Part shown: positions 21,927-33,869 of the stretch, piece after piece
Layout: every line of letters starts with the position of its first letter
How positions within the stretch are numbered: position 1 is the first letter of the stretch
Assembly (NCBI GenBank): GCA_038380435.1
Contig: JAWZYU010000010.1
Coordinates: 47,402,135-47,466,134, forward strand
Length of the DNA stretch: 64,000 nt
Direction of reading: 5' to 3'
Source: Ryuthela nishihirai
Lineage: Eukaryota > Arthropoda > Arachnida > Araneae > Heptathelidae
The notes under the pieces: model-generated
The model's input: the letters and a program-made list of their open reading frames with translations, nothing else
Database searches by the model: none
Told to the model about the DNA's origin: nothing
Translations under genes and position numbers: made by a program

Positions 21927-22885
21927 GAAAAGCATTATTAGCTTGGGTTCTTCTTTCACTGTACTTTCTTAATATTGTTTTGTTGAAGATACCTAAACTG
22001 AACAGAAGATATTGGACTACCTGATACGTTTTCCTGTGCTACATAACTTTAGTCAGTTTTTGAAATCTTGATATCTAAAATTTTTAATTTTCTCCCCATT
22101 AGGTATTAGTAACGAAGAGCAACGAACATTGTCAAGAGGAAACTGCACGAAAATAAATATCTGAATCAAAATGCCTTTCAAGGTGCTTTACAGGTTAATA
22201 TCGTAGATCATATGTCTTCATTTCAGAAATAAAAAGAGGATTTTTTATAAAACTTTCCTTAGTCTGAACAGAATCTGTTATTAAAAATTGATTTTTCGTT
22301 GGTACACATTACACAAGAAAGATTTAAATATCTTTAAAAGAAAACAAAAATTACGCCTCTAATGGAGAAAAAAAATTGTTGAAAGTGTATTTATGATTCC
22401 CCTTTTTTTTTCTAGTTCATTAAATCCATTTTGATTGTATTAAGTCCATTCTTTCGAAATAAAATAATAGAAACAAAATCATCAATGTAGCGAAAACAGA
22501 GGGGGAAAAAAAGCTTTCTCATTCATTTATTTATCCGAGACATTTTTAATTAGTTCGCAAGAAGATACTGAGAATATCATAAATGGAAAGTTCTGTAATC
22601 CTCTTTGTTAAGAGAGCTATTTAATTATGAATATTTAAGTTAGATATTAAAGAAGTTACGCTGCTGTTGTTTCGTTTAGGATTAAACTGTTACATTGCGG
22701 CATTTTAGCGAAATAAGACGATTTCATCCGAGGAAGTGACTCGGTTCTTTCCCCTCATTAACTTTCGTTACAGATGCAAAACGAGGTTCTAGGTTTTTCT
22801 GTGCCTTGTTTTATTTTCTAGTACGAAGCGTGAAAGAAGTATTTTGATCCCCAATATTTAAATGCAGAAATCAATCGATGTCTTT
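21927..22885. other. AT-rich spacer, nothing recognised
   Basis: No gene, SINE or transposon signal. Confidence 0.45.
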
Positions 22886-22889
22886 GGCA

Positions 22890-23515
22890 CTTCTTGATTT
22901 CTAGACAGTCACTCTGACCTCTGTTTGATCTTCAATGAGCCACCGGATCGGAAATTTTCTCTTATTGTTGAGTTACAGCCTTATTCACTAATTTTAAACT
23001 CTCGAGCACCGGTATATTGAAATTTTACCTTTACCCTCAAAGGACCCATCGCATCGAAAATTTGACAACATTTCTGAGATCTATGTCTCATAGTACCTCT
23101 AGGCACCAATTATTAGCCTTCTAGTAGTCGGTGGAAAAAAATTCCTTCAGCAAACAATTTTAGCTCTCTAGCGCTAGTAGATCTATGTGAGACTTTGGAC
23201 CTCGAAGGATCCTCCGGATCCAAAATTTTATACGTTTCGCAGATCTACAGCCGGAGACATCCAAAATCACCACAATTTTCACGTTCCTATAACTGTAGTG
23301 GAAGTTTCAATCGCTAAGTGTCCTCCATTTGACCTTGAATGACAGGTCGGAGGTCAGATTTTTGGACTTTTCTCTTGATTTACGACCCGGATTACCCTTG
23401 GGTGCAAATTTTCATAGCTCTATCAAATCTGGAGCAAAGTTAGAATTAGAGTGTTTTCCTGTCAGCCACCAGACAATCATTCACAATCGACTATATAATA
23501 TTAGATGTATAAATT
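22890..23515 (+). repeat. 113-bp-period repeat, copy 2, with an inserted 75-bp block
   Basis: Contains ATTTGACAACATTTCTGAG and AAATTTTATACGTTTCGCAG variants of the unit in copy 1, and shares its 3' end (AGTTAGAATTAGAGTG and ACAATCGACTATATAATATT). Between units, at 23112-23188, it carries the block also found at 21765, which copy 1 lacks. Confidence 0.65.
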
Positions 23516-23581
23516 TAGAAAAAAAAAAGTTATTTCAGAGGAAGCTGGGGCGGCTACAATTTTTGTTCAATTGGTGAGAGT

Positions 23582-23968
23582 TGTGTTGGTTGGATCTCTC
23601 GGCAGCGCTTTGTTTGGGATCCACACAGGGACACAGCGTGATAAAATGACGAGGCTACAAGGATCCCAGGGGATTCAGAGAAGATTGTGGAGGGACTTTT
23701 AGGAGATAGACACTAGCCTACATCAAAGTTTTCCAGCTTTTGCTTTAGCGTGCACTGGGTATGTCTTCGATCCACACAGGGCCACGGATTGATGTCTCTA
23801 ACCTACGGACGACGACCTTTCCAAGCACATTGATGTTCCCTTTGTAATTTTCCAATTTACGAGGGCAGAAAGAGGATTAGCGGAGAAAATTATCGATACG
23901 GGCACAGTTGAGAGTAAAACCTGGGAACTGCATTTTACGAGCCTTGCACCCTACCTTATTGATCCCCC
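23582..23968 (-). mobile_element. SINE-A, old full-length copy
   Basis: Recognisable throughout but highly diverged. The tail is scrambled (TTGGTTGGATCTCTCGGCAG), while the body (GTGCACTGGGTATGTC and GACGACCTTTCCAAGC) and the head remnant are kept. Confidence 0.75.
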
Positions 23969-23969
23969 A

Positions 23970-24112
23970 AAAATAAATATATTATTTTTGGGGAGTATAA
24001 TATTAATATTAAAAATTAAGTATATAAAAAATATAATATTATGTAATATTAAAAATTTAGTATTTTTGGGGAGTATAATATTAATATTAAAAATTAAGTA
24101 TAATATTTAAGA
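23970..24112 (+). repeat. AT-rich tandem duplication
   Basis: TATTTTTGGGGAGTATAATA followed by TTAATATTAAAAATTAAGT occurs at about 23982 and again at about 24061, a period near 80 bp. It directly abuts the SINE-A head end. Confidence 0.8.
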
Positions 24113-24363
24113 GATCACTGATAAGAGATAGCATGAAATAACACAAAACGACAATAGCTCAAAGATAAAATATAATGGAGTACCGTGAAAATTGGTCTTA
24201 TTTCCAACATGATTTCAGCATAAAAACAAGAAAACCTTCTGGCATCAAAGTACAGAGAAAAGTAGAAGTAAAGAAAGTTTAAATAGTCAATTACTCAATG
24301 GTGTACCCAGAAAATTTTATTGGAGGGAGGGCGGAGAGACGCGTTTGAGTCCAATGACCATGT

Positions 24364-24729
24364 GGGTTGTTTTACCTCTGAGCGGCACTTGCACGCAATG
24401 GGCTACATGGCCAGGTCATAAGGACTCCGAGGCCTCAGAGAAGGTTAGGAAGAGGGGACCTACTAGGCAGATGTTAGGAGACAGATGGTAGCCTCCCGTC
24501 AAGGCCATCCAGCGTGTTCTTTAGCGTGCACAGGGTATGGCTCTCTCGCACACGAGGTCACGACTAAATGCGCCATTTGACGGACTGCCACCTTTCCATG
24601 CCCATCGGTATCCCTTACTGACCGAGGGCAGAGCGGAGAATTTTGCGGAGATAAATCTAAACGCTGGCCCAGGCGGAACTCGAACCTCCGAATGCAGATT
24701 ACGAGTGACCTCCGAACCATCTAATGGGC
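24364..24729 (-). mobile_element. SINE-A, full length
   Basis: Starts GGGTTGTTTTACCTCTGAGC; the body is well conserved. The head is partly degraded after CGAACCTCCGAATGCAGATT. Frames of 73-100 residues on both strands are SINE artefacts. Confidence 0.9.
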
Positions 24730-25583
24730 ACATTAACGTGCTTGATTCTTTGATTTTTATGGTACTGTCGTAGGAAATATATGAAATTTGTTTTGAATGG
24801 AGGGTGAGAATTATAACCCACAACCCTCTCCGCTTGGTATGACAATGGAATTATTAATAGTGTCTAAAAGAAGAGGAATTAATACTCCAAAAATGAAATC
24901 ATTTAATACTTTTTATTCATTAATTACTACTAGTTGTATTTTGATATTTTAGCAATTATTGCACTGTTTTTGTTTAAAAAGTTCTTTCAGTTCGTTTCCG
25001 AACTTCATATATTACTCTTATGCAAAGAACTTACTCGAAAAAAAATTTATAAAAAAATGTTCTGCAAGTAGCGAACAGAAGGCAAACAAGCGAGAAATAT
25101 CAGAGATTCACTAGTAGAGGGGTTTTTAACCAGAGATGATCGAAAAAAGTTCAGGGGTGATTGAAAAGACGTTGGGATTTGTTACATGTTTAATTTTTTT
25201 TTAAAAAAGGTTCTGAACCCAAAACATCAACACTCGTTTCCATCCTTAATTTGTAACATTTTATTGCTTTTATTACTGTCCCTCGTTTCAAAATTTTAAT
25301 TAATGGAAAGCAACAACAACGTTCTCATTGAGTTTTGCTGCTTCTATTTATTTATTATTATTTTGTTAGCGATTTGAGGTTTCCTTTGTTAAGTTTTGTA
25401 GCATTAAATGCATATTTATCTAATTTACTGGTACTTTTTCCTTTGTACACATATGAATTATGTGTTTATTTCTTTTGCTGGCATATGAAATCAAATATTC
25501 AAATGTTACCGGTATATTTATGATTTATAAAATTATCAATATCAGGTGATTAGGGATTCTGTTGATTCCCTAAAAGTGATTAA
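24730..25583. other. AT-rich spacer, nothing recognised
   Basis: No coding signal. A 62-residue hydrophobic frame at 25335 reflects T-rich sequence. Confidence 0.45.
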
Positions 25584-25927
25584 GGGTTAGGTAGCTTTAC
25601 GTCTGAGTGGCTAATTTTTGCACAATGAGCTGAATGGCCAGGTCATAAGGAACCCGAGGGCTCAGAGAAGGTTGGGGAAGGAGACCCATTGAACATATGA
25701 TAACCTACCGTCAAAGCTATCCAGCGTGTTCTTTAACTGCACAGGGCTATTCTCCGCACACGAGAACACGACTTAGCGTTCCATCCGAGGGACGGCGGTC
25801 TTTCCAAGCCCATCAGTGTCCCCTACTGAGAGGGCACGGCTGGGAGTTTTGCTCAGAAAAATCTGAACGCTGACCCAGGTGGGACCCGAGCCTGGGGCGC
25901 TACCGGCTGAGCCACACCCCCTCCCTG
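25584..25927 (-). mobile_element. SINE-A, full length with short TSD
   Basis: Flanked by GTGATTAA at 25576-25583 and 25928-25935. The head GGGCGCTACCGGCTGAGCC is conserved. A small deletion removes part of the ACCCACTGGAACAGCTG segment. Confidence 0.85.
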
Positions 25928-26035
25928 GTGATTAAAGTAGAAAAGATTATAAATTCCTGCACTAAAATCAAGTAAATGTCTCATGAAAAAAATGATTACG
26001 AAACCAGCATACAAACTAAAAGACAATTTGCTTGG

Positions 26036-26410
26036 TGAGACGTGGGTGGCTCAGTCTGTAGCGTACCAGGCTCGTAATCTGCTGTTCCCAGATTCGAGTC
26101 CCGCCTGTGCCAGCATTGAGATTTATCTCCGCCCTACCTGCCCTAGATCAGTAGTGGACACCTTTTGGGCTTGGAAAGGCCGCCGTGCGTTGGATGGGGC
26201 GTTAAGCCACGGCCCCGTGTGCCAGAGCCATACCCTGTGCACGTTAAGGAACATGTCGAATAGTCTTGAGGGAGGCTACCATCTGTCTCCTAAAACAGCT
26301 GTCCAGTGGGACCTCTTCCCCCAACCTTCTCTGAGGTCTCGGGGTCCTTATGACCTGGCCATTTAGTCCGTTGTGTGCAAAAAAAGTGCCGCTCAGAGCT
26401 CAGAGTCACC
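26036..26410 (+). mobile_element. SINE-A, full length, sense
   Basis: Reads in sense: GTGGGTGGCTCAGTCTGTAG (box A), then GATTCGAGTCCCGCCTG (box B), body, and a tail ending GTGCCGCTCAGAG. The overlapping 127-residue frame (25983-26366) starts upstream and runs through the SINE; it is not a gene. Confidence 0.9.
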
Positions 26411-27215
26411 CAGTTTGTTTGTTTGTTTTTCATTATTTTGGCCTTGTCACTTAGGACACCTCGCAATGGAAAAAACGAGTTCCGTTCAAGGACAGAAAAG
26501 AGAATAAAACATAACACAAGAACAACTTTGCAGTGCTGCAGCAAAAAAGTGAGAACCTAAAATTATTTTTAACACGTAAAAGAGTCCCCCCCAAAAAAAC
26601 AGGCAGAAGTCATACAAAAGTTTTTTTTTGTTGTTGTTGTTGTTTCAGTGTAGAGAAAGCGGTCATTCGAATTCTGCAGGAATCTTTGTCTTTCGTCATC
26701 CGCATTGACAGAAAAGGATGAAAAAAAAATATGTGATTCGATCAGATATCGCCAAAGGATTTATTTATTCCCCGTTCTGTATTACGTAGGAATTTTTTTC
26801 TGGAAAGAGAATTTTCAGATTCCACTATCTAGTAATAGAACAGTTTCAGGCTTTGGGTGATGAATGTGAAACGTTATTGTTGTCTAAAATAATATATTTG
26901 TCAGTTTAAACATAAAAATGTTTTTCAGAAATTAGAATGTTCTTTTTGTGTCTTTTGTTTGAATATTCCCATTGCCTAAATCAATATTTCTTTTTTTGCT
27001 CCTAAATCCTTAAAGTTTCTGTTTGCAAGAAATTCTTTGATTTCATACATAATAACTTCGCAAATGCTTAAAATGCTTACAGTTGACTCTCTTCCCCCCT
27101 CCTAAAAAAGGGGAAATTACATCATTTGTCTTAATATAAATAGCTTCTGAATGTGAGGAGCATGATCATCGCTTAGAAACAAACTATAACGTAGGAATCT
27201 CAAACATATGACACT
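26411..27215. other. Spacer with TTG microsatellite
   Basis: Contains a (TTG)n run at 26629-26643. Otherwise nothing recognised. Confidence 0.45.
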
Positions 27216-27217
27216 AG

Positions 27218-27610
27218 AGTTGGGTTGGGCTGTTTTACCTCACAGCAGCACTTTTCTGCACACAATAGGTTAAATGGCCAGGTCACAAAGACCCCTAGGG
27301 CTCAGATAGGTTTTGGGAGGGGACCCACTGAAATAGCTGTTGGGAGACAGATTGGTAGCCTCCCTTCAAAGACTTCCCTCGTGTTCTTTATTTTGCACAG
27401 CGTCTGGCTCTCCCGCACACGCGGCTTAACGTCCCATCCGATTGAAAAGGCCGTCGGATGGGACGATTAACGTCCCATCCGACGGCCTTTTTAAGCTCAT
27501 TGGTGTCCCCTACAGACCGAGAGCAGGTCGAGGAGATTTACAGAGATAAATTTCATCGCTGGCACAGTGGGGACTCGAACCTGAGAACAGCATATTAGGA
27601 GTCAGGCGGG
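27218..27610 (-). mobile_element. SINE-A with a de novo 21-bp hairpin
   Basis: Full-length copy. Inside it the GTCCCATCCGACGGCC segment is present twice in inverted order, giving exact arms 27445-27465 and 27471-27491 around the loop ATTAA. Other copies have one such segment, so the hairpin arose in this copy. Confidence 0.9.
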
Positions 27611-27765
27611 TTGAAGAAGGAACGCACTGAATAACGTTTAGGACAGATATGGGAAAACTTCTTGTCAAGACCTTCCAGCGTGTTCTTTAACATTAATAGG
27701 GTATTCTTCTAGATACGATGTCATGATAAACCCCCAAAACGACAAATGCTGTCTTTAGACTTGCA
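27611..27765 (-). mobile_element. SINE-A, middle fragment
   Basis: Holds the segment equivalent to GTCAAGGCCATCCAGCGTGTTC; abuts the previous copy directly. Confidence 0.7.
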
Positions 27766-28112
27766 AGGTTGGTTCATCGTCGTTAGCGCGCCAGGCTCTT
27801 AATTTACAATTTTCAGATTCGATTTCCCACTGTGCGTGCATTGAAATCTATCTGCCTTAGCTCTCACTCTGCCTGAGAAAGGAGCCACCAATGGGTTCGT
27901 CATCCGTCGGATGGCAGGTTAAACCAAAATTCCGTGCGGAGGAGAGAGCCATACCCTCTGAAAGTAAAGAAGTTAGATGCCCTTGACCGCAGTCTATCAT
28001 CTGTCTCCTAATAATTAAATAGCCTTTTTCCTCCAACCTTCATTGAAGCCTTGCGTCTTTGCGACCTGGTTATTAGGCTACTGTGTGCGAAAAAAGTGCC
28101 CTTCAGTTATAG
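27766..28112 (+). mobile_element. SINE-A, sense copy in a cluster
   Basis: Head GGTTCATCGTCGTTAGCGC, box B-like AGATTCGATTTCCC, full body and tail. It faces the fragment before it. Confidence 0.85.
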
Positions 28113-28133
28113 AATAGCTGAAAACAATGATCT

Positions 28134-28228
28134 TTTCAAGCCCTTCGATTTCGCATTTCTCTCCGAGGTAAGAATGGGGATCAACGAAGAAAATCTCAAT
28201 GGAGGCACAATTACGACTCAAATCTGGA
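28134..28228 (-). mobile_element. SINE-A, fragment
   Basis: Matches TTTCCAAGCCC...AAATCTCAA of the body and stops before the head. Confidence 0.65.
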
Positions 28229-28233
28229 GGCTG

Positions 28234-28608
28234 GGTTGGGGTTGGCCCAGTTGGTAGCGGGCCAGGCTCGTAATTTGTAGTTCCCAGATTTGAGTCCCAC
28301 CTGGGCCAGCATTGAGATTTATCTCCTCTAAAACCCTACCCTGCTTTCAGTCAGAAAGGGGCCACCGATGGGCTTGGAAAGGGCGCCAATTATCGGATGC
28401 GACAAATAGTCGTGGCACGTATGCAGGAGAGCCATAATCTATGCACGTTAAAGACCCAGTGTATGGCAGTGATGAGACACTTGCATCTCTCTTCTAATAG
28501 CTATATAGTGGGTCTCCTTCCCTAACCTTCTCTGAGCCTTTGGGATCCTTATGACCTGACCTTTTAGCCCATTCTGTCAACAAAAATGCTACTCAGAGTT
28601 AAAACAAT
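28234..28608 (+). mobile_element. SINE-A, sense copy, last of the cluster
   Basis: Head GGTTGGCCCAGTTGGTAGCG, box B GATTTGAGTCCCACC, body and tail complete. With the four preceding pieces it makes a 1.4-kb cluster of mixed orientation. Confidence 0.9.
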
Positions 28609-29700
28609 GAAAGAAACCGCTCAGAGGAATAATGTGTATGATAGTAGTAACCCAACCTAATCAAACTTAGGAACATTAGAAATATACTACTACTGTCTGA
28701 ACGAAATTCGCTGCACCTCTCTCCCCCCCTACAACTCTTTGGACAGTAACATTTCTTCATGTGTTAGATATTTTAACATAAATATTGCGCTGAAGAAATC
28801 TTCGAACCGAAACTTGAAAAATAATACTCCATTCTACAAAATGGAACAAATTACGAAACAGAAGGGAGTAAAATGAGTAAATAGCTCTCCCCTTGGGTCC
28901 ACGTTATAAGTTTAAAAATGCAATAAAACGATATCCATGGAATGAAGGCCGAAATCGCGATTACAAAGAGGCAACTGAGGAAACCAATTTTTATTGGTAT
29001 TGGAAATTTTCCCGGAAACCAAATCAGGTGGGAATTGTGTGTTCTTTGTAAGATTGAACACACATCAAAAGGAATCGATATGTTTCCACTGCATATGCAA
29101 TTAGTAAGGTTAATGCCAATAAACTTCTTGAAGTTTCTCAGACGATATTATTTCTTGGGGCTGTTTTATTAAGGAAAGGTTCTGTATTCATTAACGGCTT
29201 GTATAGGGAATATGTCCCAAGTGAAGAGAGGTAATAAATTCGCATCTTACCACCTGAGACGAGGACTCCTCACCAAGATATTATGCTTAGTATGCAAAGT
29301 ATATGGTGATTTGATTTCTCACTAGATGAAGCAAACGTTCAGTGTCTGTGGACTTGTCAGTTCAAGTCACAGCTCAAGAGACAGAAAATAATTTCCCCCT
29401 TTTGGCGCGCCATAGGCGGAAGGACATGGAACTAATTCTATATCTCGTGATCCTGTTCATGGCCACAAACTGCTACAATGCATGCAATATAAAAGGAATA
29501 TGGTATAAAATATTTATCTATTATGATTATCTAAAAGTATTAAGGAGTAATTTTAAATTAATAGCTAGCTTTTTAGAAACAAATAGCTTGTCATAGGATT
29601 TTAAAATTGTAGCCTCTATATTATTACTATAAAATTATATGTACGTTAGTAATAAAAGATATTTATAACTCTATTTCACATAAAGAATGGAGCGGTAAAT
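28609..29700. other. Spacer, no gene supported
   Basis: Frames of 70-84 residues at 28851-29172 and 29342-29596 overlap on both strands or lack any recognisable motif. No repeat with ends was found. Confidence 0.4.
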
Positions 29701-29704
29701 TAAA

Positions 29705-30485
29705 AAAAATATCAAAGAAATTAACATACAATGAAAAGGTGCCACACTCATTTAGTTCTAATAAGAACAAATCGCAGATGTATATTTGGCCGCAGCAAAT
29801 AGTTATGTCCAATATGCTAGAAATTAGTACTTTTACTAAGGTAAATTATTAATTTGTATAGTTCATGGGCGTGTACAATTGGAAATGCTACTTTTGATTT
29901 CTGAATATTGTAAAGCATGCGATGGAGCATAATTTCTTTTACAAAGGGTTGTATGGTTGTTTTACCTCTGAACGACACTTTTTTGCACACAACGGGCTAA
30001 TTGGCCAGGTCACAACAACCCCGAAGGCTCAGAGTAGGTTGAGGGAGTGGACCCACTGGAACGGCTGTTGGGAGACAGGTGGTAGCCTCCCGTCGAGGCC
30101 ATCCAGCGTGTTCTTTAGCGTACACAAGGTATGGCTTAACGTTCCCATCCGACGGACGGCGGCCTTTACCAAGCCCATCGGTGTCACCAACTGACCGTGG
30201 GCAGGGCGGGGAGTTTTGCGGAGATAAATCTCAATGCTGGCCCAGCTGGGACTCGAACCTGGGAACTGCAGATTACGAGTCTGGCGGGCTACCGACTGCG
30301 CCACCCCCGCCGCTTTTATAAAGGGACATTCACGATGCGAAACACTTGTAGAGGCTATCTAACGAGTTGAGGATTGATACTTTTTCAGGCGTCGCATCAT
30401 GCTTTCGTGATTAAGCATAGCAAGCAACGATTGGACAGGAAACTGTTTTAATGAAATTTGCCGCCCCATTCTTTATGTGAAACGC
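29705..30485 (+). repeat. Diverged duplication, copy 2, interrupted by SINE-A
   Basis: Counterpart of 15728-16120. The two halves are 29705-29948 and 30313-30485; the intervening SINE-A has its own target duplication. Removing the SINE restores collinearity with copy 1. Confidence 0.7.
29949..30312 (-). mobile_element. SINE-A, young full-length copy with TSD
   Basis: One of the best-preserved copies in the window. It is flanked by CTTTTACAAAGGG (29936-29948) and CTTTTATAAAGGG (30313-30325), matching at 12 of 13. The head contains CTGGGACTCGAACCTGGGAA and CTACCGACTGCGCCACCC. Part of the CTCCCGCACACGGGG segment is deleted. Confidence 0.95.
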
Positions 30486-30499
30486 AGTATAGTCCGATG

Positions 30500-31570
30500 C
30501 TGTTTCTGTTGCAGTTAGTTCATTGTTCACACACTGGCCCGATGTTCTAGGAGAATTAACATTTTGAAAATATTACCATAAGAGGTATAAGAAAATTGCC
30601 CTCTGTCCCTATTTACTCAGTAGTTCAAATTATCCAGCGTTTTGTGTATCAGTTGGATTGCAACGTCTTCAAGAGCTCATTTTTAGCGTGATGAATAATT
30701 CCACACCTAGGCCATTACCATTTGGCGGCTTTATGGGTGTAACCGCGCGAGGGCCACTTTAATGTTAACCAAATAATACAGAAGTTCCAGATTTACTTTT
30801 ACAATCATAAAGAAAGAAATAATGTAATCTAAATGGATGTGGATATTTTAATGGTAAATAATACAGCTTTCTTACAAAATGCTGTAAAAATGCAGTAAAT
30901 TTATATTTTACCTAACATTTCAGTATATAGCAACATTATAAAGGAAACATTATTTTTCAAATTTAAAATTTTTCTTCCTCGTTTTTCCCCCTTGGTATTA
31001 AAGAAATAACCTTAAATTATATAGATATCGGAGCACTTCCATGTTGTATTTATGATAAGCTACATTCAAAGTTGTCTGAGTTTAAAACAAGTCTTTTATA
31101 GTAAAACGTCACAGGAAAGGAATCGAAAATCTTAATGAAAATTCTTCAGATCTCAAAGTCCTCAATTTTGAGTAATATGTATATAATATTTAAAATGTTC
31201 TAGAAGCTGAAACATTTAATAGCAATGTTACTAGTCGCAATAATTTTCCTTAAAAGTTATCATAAATAGTTTAGTAAAATAACTGTAAGTTTAAAAGTTG
31301 TGTAATTCTTTATTGTTGTCATCGCGTCTGCGCGTTTACAGCGTCTATTGTCAAATAAATTATCTACACAAATTCTTTAAATGTTATACGGTTACTGGTT
31401 AAAAAACAAAATTTAGATATATTTGATTGAGATCTACAATTTATTCCCAGTTGCATTTTCATCTAAAAAACTTAATATTAGAGATGTGGCTCTTTAAATG
31501 TGGTTTTCCATTCGTATACCATGGAAATACTCCAAAATGTTTGATAAACATATTATCAAACATCTTTAGA
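30500..31570. other. AT-rich spacer, nothing recognised
   Basis: About 1 kb without any coding or repeat signal that I could place. Confidence 0.45.
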
Positions 31571-32110
31571 ATACATAGCCTTTATCCTTACAAATCATAA
31601 CTTTTATTTATACAATCCATAATCTTTATCCTTACTGTCCATAACCTTGATCCTTCAATTCATAACCTTGATCTTTACAATTCATAACCTTTATCCTTAC
31701 AGTCCATAACCTTTATCCTTACAATCCATAACCTTTATCCTTACAATTCATAACCTTTATCCCTACAATCCATAACCTTTATCCCTACAATCCATAACCT
31801 TTATCCATACAATCCATAAGTTTTATTCTTACAATCCATAACCTTGATCTTTACAATTCATAACCTTTATCCTTACAGTCCATAACCTTTATCCTTACAA
31901 TTCATAACCTTTATCCTTACAATCCATAACCTTTATCCCTACAATCCATAACCTTTATCCATACAATCCATAACTTTTATTCTTACAATCCATAATCTTT
32001 ATCCATACAATCCATAACTTTTATTATTACAATCCATAGCCATTATCCTTACAATCCATAACCTTGATACTTAAAATTCATAATCTTCATCCTTACAATT
32101 CACAACCTTT
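31571..32110. repeat. 22-bp tandem satellite, about 24 units
   Basis: Unit CATAACCTTTATCCTTACAA plus two bases, repeated with point variants (CCTTGATCTTTAC, TTTTATTATTAC). Purine/pyrimidine bias is strong; no G in the consensus on this strand. Confidence 0.95.
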
Positions 32111-32671
32111 AAAAGATCACTTTCAATTATCAGAAGAGAGAAAGTTTTGAAACAATTGTGAAACAATGACATTTTCAATTAGTTTTAATTCATTCTAAGA
32201 ACCGAAAACGACAAAATTCATTACTACTTAAATAAAACCAAATGTAACATTTAAATTCTAGAATCCCTATCAGCTGTTAAGGCCTGTTACATACAGTTGT
32301 GTTATCCGTGAAATATTATTTCAAGATAATTTTGATTACCCATATACCAATGGAATACGATTCGACCATAAAAACTCATGCACCAAACAGCCTATGAAAA
32401 AGAAGTACCTAGAGATTGCGAACAGAAGTACCTAGGGACGGCAATGCAAGTACCTTAATCTCACCCTGGGATAAAAAAAAACAACTTGAAGTATAATTTG
32501 TCTCTCTTTAATAATAGGGGGTGACTGTTTCAAGTAAAATGAAGTGTTTAATTTTCCGCCTTTAGACCCTCTGACAATGAAAATTCGAACAAATGGATAA
32601 TCGCGAAATACAAAAATTTTGTTAGTAACTATAGAATAAAACAACAATTGTTTTTTACCACTCCCCGGGAG
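32111..32671. other. Spacer, nothing recognised
   Basis: A short palindrome (ACTCCCC / GGGGAGT, 32659-32676) abuts the next SINE. The minus-strand 124-residue frame here runs into the SINE and is not a gene. Confidence 0.4.
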
Positions 32672-33162
32672 GGGAGTAGCAGTGGTAGCGTGACAGCTCA
32701 GTGGCTCAGTGGTAGCGTGGTAGTGGCTCAGTGGGTAGCTCAGTGGGTAGCGTGACAGGCTTGTAATCTGCAGTTCCCAAGTTCGAGTTACCACCTGGAC
32801 AAGCACTGAGGTTTATTTCCGGAAAACTCCCCGCCCTACCTAATGGGGCTCAGCGACACTACCCACTCCGCCCTACCTTACTCCCGGCCCTACGTCAGTA
32901 GAGGACATCGATGAGCTTGGAAACGCTGCCGTCCGTCGGATGGAGCGTTAAACCATGGTCCCGTATATGGGAGAGTCATATCCTATGCACGTTAAATAAC
33001 AGGTTAGCTGGTCTTGAAGGGAGGCTGTCACCTGATTCCCAACAACTGTACAGTGGGTCTCCTCCCCCCAACCTTATCTGAGCCTTCAGGGTCATTGTGA
33101 CCTGGCCATTTAGCACATTGTGTGTAAAACAAAAGTGGTGCTCAGAGGTAAAACAATCCAAC
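32672..33162 (+). mobile_element. SINE-A with amplified box A region
   Basis: Sense copy in which the box A text CTCAGTGG occurs four times between about 32697 and 32746, in a normal head only once. The body also has a partial duplication of the CCGCCCTACC segment (32828-32905). The tail is intact. Confidence 0.9.
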
Positions 33163-33869
33163 ACGCCAAAATTTGACATTTAAAGCAAAGATTTTTTGCA
33201 ATATTCGCTTGAAATGTTGGGATTTTCCAAATCTTTTCCAGCATTAGAAGTGTTAGGGGCTTAAACCTATTGGGAGCTTCGCAAAATGCGAATCGCAATA
33301 TTTCGTAAATACCTGCCCAACCCAAAAAAGAATTTTTGAATTTATGCATAAAAACAAATTGAACGTTTATAGACGGATAAATGACAGTGAAAACATTAGC
33401 TCGTGTTTTTATATAATAAAAGAGCTAAAAGGAAAGTAAGATAATCTTACAAAGCAAAGATTCTAAATTCTCAATCAGTATTTCAAAAAGCTATGTCCAC
33501 TCAAATCATCCTCAAAGTGCAAATCTGCCACAGATTATTACACTTAATTTTCTAATTTCTGTGTAATTTAGACCTCGGGCAATTTTAATCTTTAAGCAAC
33601 ATTTACGAAAGTCTCTAAGTGCTCAAAATATCAGAAACGCATGCTATTAATTCCTTTTAAAATTCAACCGGGGGTATATTTACACCTCTGTAATTGACAA
33701 CAAGTTTTATGTCACCTCGTGCTCATTGCAAAAGAATATATTGTAACCAAATCCATAGTGGTATCTAAGTGATGGAAGACGACAACGCTTCGTAACATAA
33801 TAAGTTAGAATGAACTTTTACACACTATAATTTCAACTCTTCCAGAAGCTTAAAATAAATTACAAAATA
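33163..33869. other. Spacer, nothing recognised
   Basis: AT-rich with no family match. Overlapping minus-strand frames at 33110-33349 are not protein-like. Confidence 0.45.

Noticed and set aside
31571..32110. Interstitial telomere array
   Set aside because: The 22-bp unit contains TAACC but is not the arthropod TTAGG pentamer repeat.
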